64,000 bases of DNA from Mrakia gelida (GCA_024345305.1 BRON01000014.1:310001-374000), one strand, 5' to 3'. Shown: positions 34,101-46,202, numbered from the stretch's first letter. The notes: generated from the letters alone by a model not told the origin. Made by a program: numbers and translations.

Positions 34101-34307
34101 GAGAGGTCGTAGGGGAGGGAGCAGCACCAGCAGCGGCGGACCTGGATGTATGCGGCGAGACAGCGAAAGGTCAGCTTCGGTCAAAGGGAAGGGAAGGAAG
34201 GAGCCAACGAAAGGAGGGACGAACGACTTTGAGACTTCGGGAGTGAGATCCCTGTCGATTTTGCCGTTCCTCTGAGGAGAAGGAGTGTCTTCAACGTGAG
34301 AGGGCAT
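31120..34307 (-). CDS. RBM39/CAPER/Rsd1-like splicing factor with RS region and three RRMs, 13 exons, 670 aa
   Basis: Model: complement(34225..34307, 33663..34141, 33504..33564, 33150..33404, 32882..33058, 32439..32747, 32179..32249, 31950..32090, 31747..31867, 31602..31670, 31422..31527, 31244..31342, 31120..31161). The first about 220 residues are an Arg/Ser/Glu/Asp-rich region. RRM1 is near 248-330 (RSVFVSQIA, GIGYVELS), RRM2 near 408-485 (RLYVGSLNF, KGFAFVQF), and a C-terminal U2AF-homology-type RRM near 575-660 (YVLVNNMFSPEE, GEVYIQF, GRFFGGR). This order is that of RBM39 and fission-yeast Rsd1, which bind U2AF and SF3b in early spliceosome assembly. The protein is probably nuclear. It suits an intron-dense genome. 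It is divergent to the RING-finger gene, sharing a 303-base promoter region. Confidence 0.93.
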
Positions 34308-34610
34308 ATTCAAGAGAGAGAAGAGAGGAAGATATCGATGGGGGAGGGTTGACGACGTTGGTGGCGAGAGAGAGCTGACTCCACGCTTGTTTCATCTGCG
34401 GTCGAGCTTCGTTCCTTTTGTTTCCGTCCAACTTCGACGACCTCCTTCTTCTTTTTTACTAGCGGATCGTCTTCTCTCTACACTCTCGGGTGAGTAGATA
34501 TACTCGCACACTCAATTCTCGATCTAGTTCGCCCAGGATCGAACGCTGACGAGCCCTGTTGCTCCCTTTGGCACAGGTCCCCTCCCCTCCCTTCCCTCCT
34601 TCTTTGCGGG
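34308..34610. promoter_or_regulatory. Short bidirectional promoter region
   Basis: Only 303 bases separate the start codons of the RBM39-like gene (minus) and the RING-finger gene (plus), so both promoters and 5' leaders must share it. No specific binding site can be supported. Confidence 0.5.
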
Positions 34611-37446
34611 ATGCCCTCCTCCGATCAACTCTGGGGAGAAGATCTTCAACTCGTGAGTGCACATACACTCACCATCTGTATCCTCGATCCCTTGCTGATT
34701 CCTCCGATCCTCTCTCCTTGCTCACTCTTAGGACGCTCCCACTCTCGCCCGACTCTCTCAGCTCGAAGCAGCAAGCTCCTCCGCTTCCTCCTCCTCCTCC
34801 TCCTCCCACCAAACCAGAATGTCCCAGATCGCATCAGCATCAGCAGCAGCCCTCCCAGCACCTCCCGGACCTTCCTCACCGTCCAACGCATCCTTCTCGA
34901 GACTCACTCGTCGGCTCGAGGAGACCAGAGGAACACAAGACGCTCCAACGTTCGAGGACGAGGTCGACCTGGGAATGTACGACGACGACGAAGTCATCGC
35001 CAACCCTACAGTCTACAGGGCCCTCGATACTATCACCAGGGAAGGAAGAGGCAGACCTGCCGTTCCTCCATACCAAGTCCCACTCGCACCTCGCCCTTCC
35101 TCCTTCCTTGCTCCCTCTCCACCTCTTCCTCGTCCTCCTCCCTCCGGTCCCTTCATGGACCCCGTTCGTCTTTACAATCCCATCCCCAACGCACGTCTCC
35201 AAGCCGCTGCTGGTCCCTCCAACCTCCCATCGTCCACTGCTGCCTCGGATGGCTCCTCCTCAGTCTCCTCGTCACGAACCATCTCGCCGGAACTCCTCCA
35301 GCTTCGCCCTCCTCCGGCTCCGAGACTCGAACATCCTCGACCCTCCCTCTCCCCCGAGAAGCTTCCCGGTCGAATCAAGAGACCAAGACTGAGGAGAGAA
35401 TCTTCTTCGGACAAGGAGGAGATGGCTGAGACCAGGGTCGCGTCAGGATCGAGGTCTCAAGAACAACAACCCAGAATCAATGTTCTCCCTTCCTTTCCTA
35501 TCGCCTCAACTTCAACCTCCGCCGCCAGCACGATCCCCAACCTCTTCACCATCCTTTCCAAACCATCCACCTCTCCCTCGACTCGCGACAAAGGCAAAGG
35601 CAAAGCTCGAGCCTCACCCACCTCCATCGCCAACCCTTCCCCTCGTCGTTTCGCGTCCTCCTCCTCCTCGATCCTCCTTAAACCCAAACCCGAACCCAGC
35701 ACCACCATCGAAGACGACGAACTTCTACTCCTCCTCGACGCCAACACCAGCAGCAACGCTTCTCCTTCGGCATCGAAGGACAAGGGCAAAGGAAAGGAGA
35801 GAGCGCCTCTCTTCTCCGAGGAAGACTTCGAGTGCTCCATCTGTCAAGATCTCACGGTCGGCACATCGTCCTGCGTTCCCTGTGGTCATACGTTCTGTGG
35901 TGGATGCATCTGGGACTATCTCAAGGCTGGGAACGTGAGTCGCCGAGCCCTTCTGAACCGAATCGGAACTGCGACGCGTCGAACTCGAGCTCACTCCTTC
36001 CTTCTCCTCGCTTCGCCTTTTCCAGTCCACCTGCCCGATCTGCCGAGCCTCCATCCCCTCACACGGAACTCGAATCATCCCCAACTACGTCGCCGAGAAC
36101 CTTCTGTCAAAGTGGGCGGAGGCGACGCTGAAGGAGGACGAAAGGAAGGAGTGGGTGTCGAGGAAAGACGGATGGCTTGGTTCGTTCTTCGTTCCTCCAA
36201 ATCTCTTCGCTTCCTTTCGTTCGCTCGAACATCCGCTGACCTCTCACTCTCCGTTTTGGTCCTCCTCTCGTGTCGTTCAGCCTACAAACTCTCCCTTGAA
36301 GACGACCCTTCCTTCAACCCTACCTCCGCTCGACCCGCCGCCGCCTCCCGACCCTATCAACGCCAACTCCCCTCTCGCGTCTTCGGAGCAGGAGCAGACG
36401 ACGATTGGCTCTTGAACCTCGGTCGAGATCTCGGAGGAGAGGACGAACGGCCACGCCAGTACCTCGCGAGGCGACCGCCCGTTGGTGTCAGGCGACGAGT
36501 GAGGGAGGCTTCGTCGAGTGGTGAGGAGAGGGAGGAGAGAAGGGATGGGGATTACAGACCTCGTGGTGAGGCGGGAGGGTCAGGGTCTGGACCGAGGAGG
36601 GAAGGAAGAGGGTTCGGGTCGTTGTTCGGACGACGCTTGGACGATGAAGGGTTCCCTCCCCTCCCTCCTGCCGTCGGATCTTCGTCGTCTTCGAGGAGGT
36701 CTACGAGAGTGGTGAGTTCGATATCCCTTCTCTCTCGTTCAGTCCACGCTTCCTCTCTCGTGTACTAACATCCCTCTCTTCCTTTCCCTCGTCTCCATCA
36801 GCGCATCCCCGACTCCCCACCACCACCTCCTCGACCACCCTCCCTCGCCCGTCCCTCGTCTTCTTCCTCGTCGTCTCGCTCCCGAGCACCACCGCCACCA
36901 CCCAACGCAGCTGGACCTTCCCTCATATCCTCACGACCCATCCTCCCCCTCCCACGACATCGTCGAGCGCCCTCCCCACCAACAGCAGGAGGTCTCTCCC
37001 CTCGAGCTCGTCGACGACTCGCCGTTCTAGGACCGGAGGACAGCGACGAGGATCTTGATCTCGATCTTCTCTTCGGAGCCATCGGTTCCCCTCCACCTCC
37101 TCCTTCGCGCCTCTTCTCCGCTCCCGTCGTCCCAGCAAGACCGTCGGCTTTGTCATCAAGGCCGTCGGCGGATCCATCCAGCGTCTGGGCGAGCTTCAGG
37201 GCTAGTGCTGCTGCGAGTGGGAGCGGAAGTGGGAGTAGTGCGAGGAGAGCTGCAGCAGCAGCGGCAGATCCCTCGATAGCAACAGGAGGACCCCCATCGT
37301 CGAGACCTGGAGGAAGAGGAGGGTTCGCGAGGTTCGGTGGTCAACCTTCGTTCGCGGCGAGGGCTCCGTTGCAGAGGAGACCTGCCACTGCTGCCAGAAG
37401 GGGCGGGGATTCGGATATTGAGGTGGTCGATTTGATTTCGGATTAG
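34611..37446 (+). CDS. RING-finger protein with C-terminal SUMO-interacting-type motif, 5 exons, 824 aa
   Basis: Model: join(34611..34652, 34732..35934, 36026..36179, 36281..36711, 36802..37446). A C3HC4 RING (about residues 382-422: CSICQDL, CVPCGHTFCGGC, CPICR) lies in the middle and is split by intron 2. The first 370 residues and the last 350 are Ser/Pro-rich and probably disordered. The very end is DIEVVDLISD, a hydrophobic core followed by acid residues like a SUMO-interacting motif. RING plus such a motif is the logic of SUMO-targeted ubiquitin ligases (Slx8/RNF4), but order and size differ, so that is inference. An E3 ubiquitin ligase role is likely from the intact zinc ligands. The segment DEDLDLDLLFG near residue 710 is also acidic-hydrophobic. 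Confidence 0.85.
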
Positions 37447-37708
37447 GAGGGTTAGCAGTTTTTGGGGAGAGGGGAGAGGGAGGGTCGCGTTTCGTTTTGG
37501 TTCTCCGTTCTTTCGCTTCGTTCGTGTTTACGTTGTCTTTCTTTCGCTTACGATCTATTTTCACTTGTACGATTTTGTGCCACCCTCTAGTACCTACCTA
37601 TGCCTGCGTCACCCAGCTCGTTCTCGTCGCGGTCGATTCGAGAGAGAGTCAGAGGAATGAACCTCGTCGCACCCGCGTCTCTCCCATGCCAACAGAATTC
37701 GAAGCTCG

Positions 37709-39731
37709 TTAGATCATATATTTAGAATCCGTAATCGAAAGTTTAGGCTCTACTATCGGCCAACCCTCGTCCACCTGGAGGTACGAAGGAGGCAAGTCCG
37801 CTGAGGAGAAGACCATCGTCGCGTCTGGTCCCCCACGTCCTCCTTCCTCGTCCTTCGTCCCTCCTCCTCCTGCTGCTGACGACAACCTATCGACGCGACT
37901 CTCTCCCTCTGCGAAAGTCGAGCTCACTCCAATGGGAAGGACCTGATCGACTTCCCAATCGCTCTTCTTCCCTGGGAGCTTGAGGTTCAGACGAAGGTGG
38001 TACTGTTCGAAAACGAGACGCGTGATCAGGTCTCGGTTCATTTCGAGACGAAGGGAAACAGGATATGTAGAAGGCAAAGGAGCTCACCCCACAGGACAAC
38101 AACCCCTTCGTGAACTCCACTCCAAAACTCGGTCCAGCACTCTTCGTCGCTCCCCACCCCACCTCCATCTCACCCACACAAACGATCTCGCATCCGTACC
38201 TTCCCTCCCGCTCAGGTCCCTTCCATCCGGGTTTCCCGTACCACACGCGCGACTCCTTCGCCAAGTCTGTAACAGGTCCGACGACCTGGGAGAGGACTTG
38301 AGATTTCCCTTGAGCTTGGGTGAAGACGTTTCGGACGAGGGAGATGGTGAGGGAGTCGGGGGTTGGAGGGGAGATGGTTGGGGGTTCAGGGGAGGAAGGG
38401 TCGATGTGGTAGAGTTTGGGAGCTAGGAGGAGGAGGGAGAGGTGGAAGGGGATGTTTTTGGCTCGGGGGAAGGAGGAGAGGGAGGGGATGGAGAGCTGGG
38501 TTGCGAAGGTCGAAAACGAGGCGGTCAGCCCGGCGACGCGTCGAGAACTGAACGAACGAGGAGAACGAGTCGAATGCAAACTCACCTTGATCACGATCTT
38601 CTTAGGCTGAGCTAACCAGCCTTCCTTGAAGTCCTTCTCGGCGGAGGCGGTGACCCATCCTTCTGCTTCGGTTGGTTCTCGAGGCGGAGTTGGAGGAAGA
38701 GGGACGGAACGAGGAACGATTGAAGGAGGGACGAAACGTGGATCGGTCGAGGGAGGAGGCCTGTTGAGGAGCCAGAAAGGTCAGCTCACGGCGAGAACGA
38801 GCCGCCAAAGAAAGATAAGGGATCTCACATAACTATGAACGGAACCGTCAGTCTCTCGTCCGTTGAGAAGGCTGAGCTCTTTCGAGCGACGAACTTGACG
38901 AAGTCTGTTTCAGCAGCCGAGAGCGAATCAAGTCAGATTGTCTCTTCCCTTTCCTCCCTCCCAGAGATGCGATGGGAAGACTACTCACAGGCAACCCTAG
39001 CGACGGTATGACCCTCTATCGAGCTTCCCTTTCGAGTTCCTCCCTCGAACGAAGGCGGGAGATGGAGTCCGGCTGAAGGGAGGAGGAACGAGAACGGTAT
39101 CTTGACGAGCTCGGGACCAGGAGCTGAGGAGGAGGCTGGTTGATCGTTGGCTGTCCAGAGGGTTTGGTCGGATGTATACTGATCGGGTAGGTGGGAGACG
39201 AGGGATTAGGAGGTGAAGGGCGAGTGAAAAGAGAGACAAAAAGGTCGGGGGGAAGGAACGTTCGAGCTCACCATCGAGGTCGCTTCCTTTGCGTTGCCTG
39301 CAAGAGCCGTAAGAGTTGAAGGGTCAACGAATTGTCTCAGCAGTACTATGTATAAGTTGGTTACTGACTAGGTCTAGCCTTATCCGCTGTCGTACTAGAA
39401 GCGTAGCTCGTTGTCATCAAACATCGAACGGAGGAGGTGAGCTCGCTGAGCTTGGTTTGCTTCCCTTGCCCGTCGATGTCGAGAAGAAGAGTCGCCACTC
39501 CGCTGAGACGCTCTCCAGGAGTGTAGATCTTGATTGGATCATCGAGGTAGACCTGAAAAGAGGGCGAGAAGAGAGGGAGATGGGGATGGTCAGCTTTCGT
39601 TCGATGGGGGATGAGCTCGCAGACCTCCTCCTTTCCCGCCTAGCTCCGTTTGCTTCCTCGTCCAGCTCGAGGAAGGCACTTACATTCAGGACCTTGGCAG
39701 ACGAGGAAGAAGAGCCGAAGAGGGAGTTCAT
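37709..39731 (-). CDS. Arrestin-like domain protein, 8 exons, 466 aa
   Basis: Model: complement(39684..39731, 39369..39552, 39272..39297, 38989..39178, 38829..38904, 38586..38760, 38088..38495, 37709..38002). The N-terminus after MNSLFGSSS reads VYLDDPIKIYTPGERLSGVA, the first strands of the arrestin fold (P-G-x-x-x-x-G). KIPFSFLLPSAGLHLPPSFEG matches the mid-domain IPF-FPLP-LPPSFEG pattern of fungal arrestin_N proteins. Such proteins often act as adaptors linking membrane transporters to Rsp5-type ligases; no PPxY motif of that kind was checked exhaustively. Donors include GTCAGT. An ATG further upstream (39881, MASDNGV) opens a short frame but does not splice in phase to this model. The last 60 residues could hide one more intron. 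Confidence 0.75.
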
Positions 39732-40140
39732 CCTGGAGACTAGAAAGCTCGTTGGCCTCGAGGCTGATGGTTCAAGGGAAGGCTTGAGAGCTGACTGACC
39801 TGTTTTCTTCGAGGCGATGTCGGGCTGCGCTGAGTTACGTAACCTCGACAGCACTGCTGTAGAGGTCGACTCCGTTATCAGAAGCCATATGGGTTGAGTT
39901 ATCGGGCCTGATCCTGGTCTATGTACTAGCTTCAGAGCGAGGAGCTCCGAGAGAAGGGTTCGTCGCGCATGAAATCGAGCACAGGGTCGTCAAGAAAAGG
40001 TCGTCTAGTTACAAGCTGAGGAGGGGAACAGAGATCGAGAAAGGGAGATGAACAAAGCCCAAGATGTGAAGCCAAAAGGAGATCTAAGAGAGGAGGAGTG
40101 AAAGAAGAAACGCGAAAGAAAGAGCAGAGGGAGAAACAAA
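39732..40140. other. Intergenic region between two minus-strand genes
   Basis: Upstream of the arrestin-like gene and downstream of the histidine-phosphatase-family gene. It may contain a short 5' leader exon (ATG at 39881). Otherwise nothing recognisable. Confidence 0.4.
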
Positions 40141-42883
40141 TCAAGCCTGGTGGGTGGTCTTCGCGTCGATGGGCTGAGCGGCGCTGCTAGCGTTCGAGCG
40201 AGTAGATCGTAGCTCGTGGGACTGTAGGGTGGAAAAGAGACGAGCGAAAGGTCAGACTGGCGTCGGGAACGAGAACGAAGGAAAAAGGAAGGGAGTCACG
40301 CTCTCTCCGTCCGCGACTCCTCGTCGCTTCGAGTCTCCTCCAACGACGCCTCCTCGTCGAGCCTTCCTGTTCCTGTGGAGTTCGACGAGCAGGAAGGCGA
40401 TGGCGGCGAGGACGAAGGCGATGATGGCTCCGATGATACCAGCGACCAGAGGAGAGGTTCGTTGGGCACCAGTTGTGGAGGTGACGGGAGCGGTTCGAGT
40501 CGACGCGTTCGCGATCTCGATGAGATCGCACCCTCGAGAGACCTTGTTCTCGCACTTGTTACACCAGACCTGAGGACGAAAAGGGAAGAAGTACCCGTCA
40601 GTATCGGTGTTCAAAAGCGAAACAGAGGTGAGTGGGAAAGAGCACGAACTCCGAGGTCGGTGATGGCGTAAGGAGAAAGCTTGGTTCGGAAGTCGTCGAG
40701 CGAGACCTCGTCCTGTCCCCACATCTGAGTAGCGACGAGATCGGAACCGTCGGTGGTGGTGGAGCTTCCGTTTCGGCTGTGGAAGGGTGAAGAGGAAGGA
40801 AGGAAACGCGATCAGCTGCTGCTCGAAGAGGGTCGAGAAAAGAAGACGAGGCGAGACTCACAAAGCCAGCTTGAGGGTCAAGTCTCCGGCGGTGGAGTTG
40901 TGAACCTCGAGAACGGCGACGGAGGCGTCTGTGTGAGTCGAAGTCGCGAGGGAGGGAGGTAGAAGGTCAGCGAGGGTCGCGAGGACGAGGAGGAAGACGA
41001 ACGCGACGAACAGTCGACGATGTTGGGGTTTCCGACCTCGGTCATGTTGAAGATGGAGAGGAAAGGCTTGTAAGCGCATCCGAGGTACATCATCTTGAGT
41101 CCGACAGTGGTGTTCTCGATTCGCTCGAATCCGTCAAGGATGGGTCCGAGGAGAGCTGTCGGGGGAGAATGAAAAACGACCAAGCTCAGCTCGAAGCGTT
41201 TGGATCCGTCTTCTTCTTCTATTCAACTCACTCTGTCCAGCGATGTTTCCGATTCCGTCGAGCTCAGGATCAGTGAAGACGGCGTGTTCGTGGTAGTTGG
41301 CGAGATCTGGAAAGAATGGAAGGGAATCAGCGATTGGGAACTCGAAACGACAGCCTCGGAACGAGTCGACTCACCTCGAGCCTGCTCCATGGTGGCAAGC
41401 GAGGTGCTGTTGTAGAAAGCGGCGTCGTGGATGTACTCGACGTTCATGTAGTCGAAGATGTTCCACATGTTCTCGAACGAGACGTTTCGGTTGACGATGG
41501 GAGCGAGGGACTGACGGGGAGGGAGGAGTGGGAAAGTCAGCGCTCGCTCGCGTGAAGAGAGACGGAAGTCTGAGCTCGAGTACACTTACAGCAAGGAAGT
41601 CCTTGGCTATGGCTCCTCGAGCCTTGAAAGCGTCAGAAGCGTCTGGAAGAGGGCCAAGAAAGAGAGAGAGAGGGCGTCAGATCAAATCGCGAATCGTTTC
41701 GAAGTCGAGCGGCAGAGCACGACGAGGACTCGAGGAACGCACAAACAGCCTTGGTGTTGGCGGTGAAAGCAGGACAGTCGGTGTATCCCTCAAGTGAGAT
41801 ATCCTCAGCAGCCTCGATGGTCTAAAAGAGACGAAGGAAGGGAGGTAGACGAAGTCAGCTCGACGCGTCTTCTCATTTCCGTTCTTCCGGAACTCGAAAC
41901 GCGAACATACCTCAACAGGGACGTAGAGGAATCCACCCAGAGGCGAGGTGATCACCGTGCCATTGGCGAGCGTGTTGTTCGAGTAGACGTTGGCTGGCCA
42001 CATCCCTCTGGAGGAAGCAAAAAGCAAAGAAGGAAGGGGGAGAAGTAGGCGTTAGAGACGAGTTGACGCTCTCGACCGCCTCGTCTTCAAACGCCTCGAG
42101 GTTAGGATGACATCGATATGAGTAGTACTCACTGCATCAAAGCTGTAGCCGAGTTGACGATGACCTTTTGGTCGTGAAGGAGAAAGAAGAAGGAGGAAGG
42201 GAACGGAGGACGCGGCGAGGAGAGACGGTCAGTCCCGACTCGCGAAGGTTTGGGTGATGGAAAGTTTTTGGAGACCGAGTGAAGTCGAGCGGAGAAAGAA
42301 GGAGCTTACCTGACCCTCGGACGAGCTATAAGCGGACGCAACATACACGTTAAAGAAGGCGGGAAAGAAGAGCGGAGGGGGCGGAAAGTGGAGGGGAGGG
42401 GAGGGAGGGAGGGGGCAAGGGAGGAAGGAAGAATCAGCTCGAGATCGCGAAAATCGGCAAGAAAAAGCTGAGAGAGCGATTGAGGGGATGGGAGGGGAGT
42501 GGAGGAGGAAGATAATATAACTCACTCAGCCCGAACGTCCAGTTGAGCGAGCTTAGGAAGAGGCCAGCTGATTCCTTGGATGAAGGTCGAGGAGGTCGAG
42601 TTGAGGTACCTCTGCTGGAGAGCCTGTCCGGACTGGTACTCTTGAACCTCTCCGAGGGGAGTGATGGCAGTCCCGGAAGCAGTGTAGGAGGTAGGGTTTT
42701 GCTGGTGAAGAGGGAAACGAAGGATGGGGAGGGGGTGAGAAAGAAGAGGGAGGAAGAAAGCGTGAGCTCTCGTCTTTCTCGCCTATCTCCTTGCTGTCGA
42801 TTCGAAGGAAGGTGGCGACTCACGTAGAACCCTTGACGATCTCCGTGACGGGTGATGATGATGGCTCCAACGACGGTAGACAT
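40141..42883 (-). CDS. Membrane-anchored histidine acid phosphatase-family protein, 14 exons, 470 aa
   Basis: Model: complement(42824..42883, 42526..42701, 42310..42325, 42133..42164, 41911..42007, 41743..41821, 41590..41642, 41375..41510, 41232..41306, 41012..41155, 40862..40928, 40650..40776, 40300..40569, 40141..40221). It begins MSTVVGAIIITRHGDRQGFY, with the family's RHGxR motif at residues 12-16. Where branch-2 members carry a catalytic SGHD, this protein has MYLGCAYKPF (about 264-273), so the proton donor appears to be missing. NxT/NxS sites are frequent. A single membrane span (about 395-417) is followed by a basic tail (HRNRKARR), so the body would be outside or lumenal, though there is no N-terminal signal peptide in this model. 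Exon 3 is 16 bases. Substrate unknown. Confidence 0.82.
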
Positions 42884-43221
42884 GCTGCTGTAGTAGAAGA
42901 AGGAGGGAGGGTGAAAGGGGGAGAAGCGAGAGGTCGGAGGTGAGGTGAGCAGATGGTCGTCGGTGGGAAAGAAACGAGTCAGCTCTCTTCAGGGAAGCTT
43001 TTGAGTTCGTTTTCGGTGCAAGAAACGCCTCCGAGCTCTTTCCTATCTGTCGGCGAGAGTTGAAGGCTTGACAAAGCGAAGAATAGATCGAGGAAGGCTG
43101 GTTGCCGTGGGGCACGAAGGAGGAGAGATCGGGGGGAAAAGGGAGGTTGATAAACGTTGAACCGAGGCTCGTCCTTCCCTCCTTCTCTCTTCACTCTCAC
43201 CCTCTCTACAACCCCTTCAAC
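42884..43221. promoter_or_regulatory. Bidirectional promoter region
   Basis: 338 bases between the starts of the histidine-phosphatase-family gene (minus) and the RraA-family gene (plus). No specific site can be supported. Confidence 0.45.
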
Positions 43222-44120
43222 ATGGACAAATACACATCCTGCGAGATATCAGACGCTCTTCTCAAGCTTGGAATCAAATGTGGAGGATATATCCCAGGTA
43301 AGTGCTCGTTTTGCGACCCCCCTCCTTCCTCGCATCTCGTCCGAAGCTCACCTCCTCCTCCTCCCTTCCTTCTCTCTTCCTTCCCTCCTTCTATAAACAG
43401 ACCTCCAATGCTTCTCAACTCCCTCTAACCCACCTCTTTTCGGTCCCATCTTCCCCGTCACGATGGTTCCCTTCTCGGACTCAACCTCCCCTCGACCCTC
43501 CCAGCACTTCGTCGATGCTTCTCCCTCCGGATCCATCATCTTGATCTCTTCTCCCCTCGGAGCGAAGAGCTCAAGTTGGGGTGGTTTGATGACTCTGGGA
43601 GCGAAGGGGAGAGGCGTGAAGGGAGTGGTGGTCTTGGGGAGAGTAAGGGATCTCGAGGAACATAGGAAGGAGCAGTTTCCGGTGAGCAGCGAATCACGAC
43701 TCTCCGTCCGTGTCTGCGTCGTCGTCGTCGCTCCTTCTTCCCTTCCTGCTGAACCAGAACGCTGACTCACTCACCCTCTCTCTCGTACCCCGCTTCGATC
43801 CATAGGTCTTCGCCTACGACCACTCCACCCTCCCTCAAGCACCCTTCACTCGTCCCTCCCTCCTCAACGAGCCCATCACCATCCCTCTTCCTCATCTCTC
43901 CCTCTCCTCTTCAACCACCACCACCGAGATCCCCACCCTCACCATCAACTCAGGAGATATCCTCCTCGCCGACACGGACGGAGTCGTCGTCGTTCCCAAG
44001 GAGCTCGTCGAGGAGGTCATCAAGGGAGCCGAGGAGAGGAGGAAGATCGACGCGTTGTGCGAGGAGGATCTCAGGAAGGGGAGGGGAGTCGCGGAGACGT
44101 TCAAGGATAGGAGGAAGTGA
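43222..44120 (+). CDS. RraA-family protein (aldolase/regulator-of-RNase-E-like fold), 3 exons, 223 aa
   Basis: Model: join(43222..43297, 43401..43681, 43806..44120). The start CEISDALLKLG, the central WGGLMTLGAKGRGVKGVVVLGRVRD and the later GDILLADTDGVVVVPKEL are the hallmark blocks of the RraA / dimethylmenaquinone-methyltransferase-like family. The GG-x(20)-R-D arrangement supplies the metal and pyruvate-binding residues in members acting as 4-hydroxy-4-methyl-2-oxoglutarate or oxaloacetate-type lyases. Fungal members are common in gene clusters and elsewhere. Length (about 220 aa) fits. The name of the bacterial prototype (RNase E inhibitor) should not be transferred to a fungus. The protein is probably cytosolic; no targeting signal is seen. 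Confidence 0.88.
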
Positions 44121-44753
44121 TAAGGTAGCTCGTAGATCTCGCGGTAGTAGATAGCTAGCGTTGCTCATTCTCCATCAGCTTCGACTCGCGTCGTCGACCA
44201 CTTCGCCTTCGCTTTCGCATTCTTTCTTCGTTAGCTCGCTTTGGTTTCACACCAATGACCTTTCACGCCTTTCAGCCTTCCAGCCTGACATAGAGCACAT
44301 CTCAGCACCGACGTGGAACCTCGGCGAGCGAGCTATCAGGCTCGATGGTTTAGCTTTCGAAGACGACGCGTCCGGATTTCTTCCTTTGAAGGACAGCCAA
44401 AGAGCCTGGCGAGGATCTCGATATCCATATGGATCGATTGAGTGTAATACTAGCGAAAGACAAGAAGAAATCTTGAGCGAAGTGAATGACCAAACAGCGA
44501 CGCGATGAAGCAAAGCAAAAGGCGGAACGAGAAAACGAGAGAGCCAGTGTATGAAGACAACGAGGCAGATATAGGTGAAGAGTATGAGAGTGGTGAAAGT
44601 TGGTTCAGTTAAGGCGGTAGGCCTGGAGGAAGAAGAAGAGCAGGAGAAGGAGAAGTGAGAGTCGCGTCAGTCTTCGTGAAACACGACGTGTCGACTTCTC
44701 GTTCTTTTGATGTTGCAGAAGCAAAGGAGAAGACTCGCCCTCCCTCAGATCCG
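44121..44753. other. Convergent intergenic region
   Basis: 3' sides of the RraA-family gene (plus) and the Zn2Cys6 gene (minus). An intron-like acceptor (minus strand, ending CCTCCAG near 44623), preceded by ACTGACGCG, suggests the Zn2Cys6 gene or its 3' untranslated region might extend here. Confidence 0.4.
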
Positions 44754-46202
44754 TCAATCCCAGCAGTTGAGCTCCTCCCAGCTTCCTTCACCCCAAAGCC
44801 TCGTCGAGCTTGAAGGTCCTCCTCCTCCTCCTCCGAACGACGACGAAGGAGCAGCGACGAGGAGAGGACGAGGACACAATCCGAGATCCCCGTTGAAGGA
44901 TGGGGGCCAGGCGGTGGGGACGAGGGAGTAGTCTTTGAGGGGCTGGTGAGAGAGGTCGAGAGGGTAGTGGGATGAGTGGAAGGTGGGTCCTGCGTCGACG
45001 AAAAACGACGACGCGTCGGGCTGGTGGAATTGAGGAGATGGCATTTCGAGAGGAGGGGGAGAGGTTGGGTGGTAGGCATGATTGGAGAGATGAGGGCTCG
45101 ACTGATATGGGCTGGCTCGATGATTCGGGGAGGGGGGAGGGGCAGGAGGGAGGAACGACGCGTCCCCAATCGAGTCGTCTTCCGCCTCGAAACTCTTCCA
45201 TCCCGCTCGTTTGTCCCCACCTCTCCCATCTAAGCCTATGCCATACTTGGGTATGGTCGATGCTGAACGAGGAGCGAGCGCCGTTGTGCTAAAGGGGGAG
45301 GAGAAAGCGAGTGGGGAGGGAAGTGGAAGTCGTTCGCGACGTTTGGTGGCTCGAGGGGTTCGGATCTTGATGGGGTAGACGCAGTCGGTCCCGTTGGTCT
45401 CGCATCGAAAGCACAAGCTCTTCCCGTCGCACTGGTGTGAATACAGAAGCAGTCGGTATACCTTTCGTTTTTTTAAATCGAGTCGCGAGACATCGACGAC
45501 GCGTCTTGATTTCGAGCCTCGTCGAACCGGGGGACGCATTCGACTCACTCTTGACTTCCTAGCTCTGCATGACGAGCAGGCCTGATAGTTAAACGAAAGC
45601 GAAAAGCGTGGTCAGATCGGAACGAGTTTGGAAAAGGGAAGCAGAGGACTGGTTCGAGGGAATCGAGCGACGACGCAAGAGACTGCTACGAGAGACGAGG
45701 GGTATTTCTGACTGACCTTGCTTCTCCCTGACTCGTAAGGTCCGATGAGCATCAGTCTACTCTGACTCGTGGATCTCCTACTCTCATCCTTCCCTCCTCT
45801 CGAAGCTTCGGAGGCAAAAGGGCAGCCGCCGTCCCATCCCTCAGAAGAGAGGGTTTCATCGAACGGCTCAACGACGAGAGCGATAGAGCGGGGCGTCCCC
45901 AACTGATCCGAGGAGTTTTGGGGGGCCGAAGAGGGCGAAGAGGAGGTGGATGGGCTGGGATCGGGCGTCGACGCGCGAAGTGCAACTTGAAAGTCCTCGA
46001 CGAACCGACCGAATACGTCCTTTCTTGATGCGAAGTCCGTCGACCTGATACGAACGGCAGTGGGAGAAGTAGGAGGAGGGTAGTGGGGCTGTAGTCGAGT
46101 CGAAGCCAAGTAGAGGAGGGAGGAGGAGAAGAAATCGCCGATGGGGGAAGTTGAACGAGGAAAGTGGACGCGAGTTTGGACAGCATGCTTGGAGTAAGGC
46201 AT
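44754..46202 (-). CDS. Zn2Cys6 fungal transcription factor, 3 exons, 398 aa
   Basis: Model: complement(45717..46202, 45549..45581, 44754..45431). The zinc cluster is assembled across all three exons: Cys164, 167, 174, 180, 183 and 190 (C-x2-C-x6-C-x5-C-x2-C-x6-C), with the basic RARKSR between the first ligands. The 33-base middle exon carries the first two cysteines. The motif is central, not N-terminal, with about 160 residues of Ser/Pro-rich sequence before it (start MPYSKHAVQ). The C-terminal part is Pro/Ser/His-rich and could be an activation region. No fungal_trans middle homology domain is visible, and the protein is short for the family. Targets unknown. A further 3' exon is possible. 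Confidence 0.8.

Noticed and set aside
39732..39881. Extra 5' exon of the arrestin-like gene starting at 39881
   Set aside because: No GT-AG intron joins it in phase to the exon beginning MNSLFGSS; splicing at the available acceptor gives an immediate stop.
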